64,000 nt of DNA from Sphingomonas sp. (lineage in GTDB: Bacteria > Pseudomonadota > Alphaproteobacteria > Sphingomonadales > Sphingomonadaceae): positions 84,383 to 148,382 of the forward strand of contig NZ_JAGIAM010000006.1 in the NCBI RefSeq assembly GCF_017744835.1. The letters run 5' to 3'. The translations under genes were made by a program, and so were the position numbers. Positions 62,431-64,000 of the stretch are shown here, piece after piece. The notes beneath the pieces are model-generated. The model saw nothing but the letters and a program-made list of their open reading frames with translations. It was not told the origin of the DNA and searched no databases. Position 1 is the first letter of the stretch, and the number at the start of each line of letters is the position of its first letter.

Positions 62431-63503
62431 TTGCGCGCCTCGAACACCAGGTTTTTCGCGAAGAACGGGATCACATGATCCTGGAAACGCGTCGCGACGT
62501 CGCTCGTATGATCGCCCGAATAGATCTCGAAGCTGTTGGCGATACCATAGCGATCGAGCGTTTCGTGGAGCTTGACCGCATCGCCCTTCAGGCCGTCGCG
62601 GTCGCCCACGTCGAGCCCGATTGCGCGATAGCGGCGCAGGTTGCCGACATATTGGTCGACGAAGGCGAGCGGGGCATTGGCTGCCCATTTCGCCAGCACC
62701 TGCGGCTGCACGACGCCGTCTTTGACCGGGAGGTCGAGGAAAAGTGGCGGGTTCTTGGGATTCGGCGACCAGGCGGCGGCGGTCGCGAGCTGTGCACGTT
62801 CGCCCCAGCCGAGCGTGGTCGCTTCCTCGATCGACTTGAGCTTCTCGAGCTTCGCGCCGGTTGCCGCGTCGAACTGGCCGGAATCGCGGGGCGAGAGGCA
62901 GCAGGGGCTCATCATGTAGATCGCGCCGAACACGTCGGCGTGCTTCATTCCGATGCGGGCAGTGCCATAGCCCCCCATCGAATGGCCCGCGAGGCCGCGG
63001 CTCTCGCGCTTCGGCAGGGTCCGGTAGTGCGCATCGATGTAGCGGACCAGATCGTCGGCGATGAAGGATTCGAAATCGCCGGTGGTCACCGAGCTCGAGT
63101 ACATCGATCCGTTATGGACGGTCTTGCTGTCGGGGAAGACGATGATCATCTCCCGTCCGCTCCGGGCGAGGCCGCCTTCGGCGGTCTGGGGGACGTGGAT
63201 CTCCGTGGTCCATTGCTTCGCGCCGATCGAATAGCCGTGGAGCGCGTAGACAACGGGATAGCGCTTGCGGGGGTTCTTCGCATAATCCGGCGGAAGCAGC
63301 ACCAGCACGTCGCGATCCGCCGATTCCCCCTCGAGGTTGCCTTCGATCGTCGGGGCGTGGACCTTGATCCATTCCGTGGTGACCGGCCTTGCGCCCGGCA
63401 CGGGCGGCGGCGCCTTCGTGGCGACCTGTGCGGCCGCAGGCAGCGCGGCGGCAAGCAGCGCCCACGACGCTGCGCGCAGCAAGCGTGCCGATTTGGTCAT
63501 CAT
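62427..63503 (-). CDS. Secreted esterase, S-formylglutathione hydrolase/esterase D-like
   Basis: A 358-residue alpha/beta hydrolase with signal peptide (residues 1-24, ending PAAAQ). The early strand segment is RDVLVLLPPDY, followed by YPVVYALHGY. The nucleophile elbow is GLAGHSMGGYG, and the catalytic His is in YSGDHTSDV. The fold matches Esterase_phd/antigen-85-like enzymes, including acetyl-xylan and feruloyl esterases. In this locus it probably removes acyl or feruloyl groups from an arabinose-containing polysaccharide. ATG 63503 follows GGGGAGGA by seven bases. It is divergent from the GH51 gene and first of a two-gene operon with GH27. Confidence 0.87.
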   Translation of the reverse strand: MMTKSARLLRAASWALLAAALPAAAQVATKAPPPVPGARPVTTEWIKVHAPTIEGNLEGESADRDVLVLLPPDYAKNPRKRYPVVYALHGYSIGAKQWTTEIHVPQTAEGGLARSGREMIIVFPDSKTVHNGSMYSSSVTTGDFESFIADDLVRYIDAHYRTLPKRESRGLAGHSMGGYGTARIGMKHADVFGAIYMMSPCCLSPRDSGQFDAATGAKLEKLKSIEEATTLGWGERAQLATAAAWSPNPKNPPLFLDLPVKDGVVQPQVLAKWAANAPLAFVDQYVGNLRRYRAIGLDVGDRDGLKGDAVKLHETLDRYGIANSFEIYSGDHTSDVATRFQDHVIPFFAKNLVFEARK

Positions 63504-63695
63504 GCTCGAATCCTCCCCAGGGTCGCGGTCCTGCCCGCGATTTGGTTCATTTGTCGGTTTAATCGAGGGCGAGTCAACCGCCCAACATTGCTCGTCCAAC
63601 GGAAATGCTCTCTGACGGTGGCGACGGCAGGGGTAGCGGATCGTTCCGCAGCGCTTTAGACTGGTCGGAGTAATAAAATATCCGAAGGGGGTATA

Positions 63696-64000
63696 ATGAC
63701 GCGTTTCGGCACGGCAGCGGGAGGACTCGCGTTCATCTTGGCGGCCCAAGGGATGGCGCCCGCGGCGCTGGCGCAGGGCGTCCGCGTCACCATTGACGGC
63801 GCCAAGCGCTCGGCGCCGGTCACGCGCCATGCCTATGGCATGTTCGTCGAGCCGATCGGCAGCCTGGTGGCGCGCATGCTCTGGGCCGAGATGCTCGACG
63901 ACCGCAAATTCTATTATCCGGTCGTGGCGGAGGCCAAGGACGTCTCACCGCCGCCCAATGCGGAGGGGCGTCCCGGCATTTCCTATCGCAAATGGCGCCC
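63696..64000 (+). CDS. Alpha-L-arabinofuranosidase, GH51 (5' part)
   Basis: The first 101 residues of a gene cut by the window end. A signal peptide covers residues 1-26 (ending ALAQ). The start of the mature protein (VTIDGAKRSAPVTRHAYGMFVEPIGSLVARMLWAEMLDDRKFYYPV in outline) is the N-terminal signature of secreted GH51 arabinofuranosidases. The catalytic glutamates lie beyond the window. It is divergent from the esterase-GH27 operon; the 192-base gap probably holds both promoters and the site for the FadR-type regulator. It would release L-arabinose from arabinan or arabinoxylan. Confidence 0.88.
   Translation, partial: MTRFGTAAGGLAFILAAQGMAPAALAQGVRVTIDGAKRSAPVTRHAYGMFVEPIGSLVARMLWAEMLDDRKFYYPVVAEAKDVSPPPNAEGRPGISYRKWR

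Noticed and set aside
1..64000. CRISPR arrays, insertion sequences, prophage or integrase genes
   Set aside because: No regularly spaced repeats, transposase or integrase motifs, or phage structural genes are seen.

Overview
This GC-rich (high GC at third codon positions) 64 kb window is a chromosomal stretch of an alphaproteobacterium, most probably a Sphingomonas or a close sphingomonad. The evidence is the rdgB-rph / hrcA-grpE block, glnD and infC of alphaproteobacterial type, three large TonB-dependent receptors, glycan-degrading enzymes and many four-base (ATGA) or one-base (TGATG) gene overlaps. I see no transposase, integrase, phage module or CRISPR array. The first and last genes are cut by the window edges.

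Layout. 1-4800: a tightly overlapping operon for D-amino acids and peptidoglycan-derived material (dipeptide epimerase/DgcA-like racemase, N-acyl-D-amino acid deacylase, DAACS symporter, PBP4-type DD-peptidase). 4800-6760: a Crp/Fnr regulator, then a TetR regulator divergent from a DUF4188 gene with twin operators between them. 6760-7780: an AT-richer patch with small unknown genes. 7780-10330: AmpG-like muropeptide permease coupled to a beta-lactamase-fold serine hydrolase. 10500-15600: TonB receptor, manganese catalase, ZIP metal transporter. 15690-20140: an overlapping trio of an unknown membrane protein, a DyP peroxidase and a P450 lacking the usual I-helix acid-alcohol pair. This trio is the best candidate for an undescribed system. 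20370-24560: TonB receptor plus ROK sugar kinase. 24560-28700: AlkA-like glycosylase, [2Fe-2S] ferredoxin, penicillin-acylase-family enzyme.

28700-34600: lipoprotein, rlmB, M28 peptidase, tRNA-Tyr, an AT-richer methyltransferase gene, rdgB and rph. 34700-37400: DUF6438 lipoprotein, a repeat-rich intergenic region with a Z-DNA-prone tract, hrcA and grpE. 37400-43630: a chemoreceptor, then a siderophore receptor operon (TonB receptor, small membrane protein, PepSY protein) behind a probable Fur box. 43700-52200: glnD, a VOC protein, GH16 glucanase overlapping infC, an ArnT-like glycosyltransferase, thrS. 52450-53600: an IF-1-like gene starting with TTG and coupled to a protein resembling the Xre/MbcA/ParS antitoxin domain. 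53550-55870: LdcA-type L,D-carboxypeptidase divergent from an Mpl/MurC-like ligase. 56150-57850: membrane protein, XRE regulator and alpha/beta hydrolase, overlapping end to end behind a strong palindrome. 57870-59160: DUF2171 protein and tRNA-Ala. 59770-64000: a FadR/GntR regulator with GH27, esterase and GH51 genes, which looks like an arabinose/galactose-polysaccharide utilisation locus.

Two themes recur. One is recovery of cell-wall material: DgcA-like epimerase, deacylase, DD-peptidase, AmpG, serine hydrolase, LdcA and Mpl-like ligase. The other is TonB-driven nutrient capture coupled to cytoplasmic or periplasmic enzymes. All functional calls rest on reading motifs by eye; no database search was possible.
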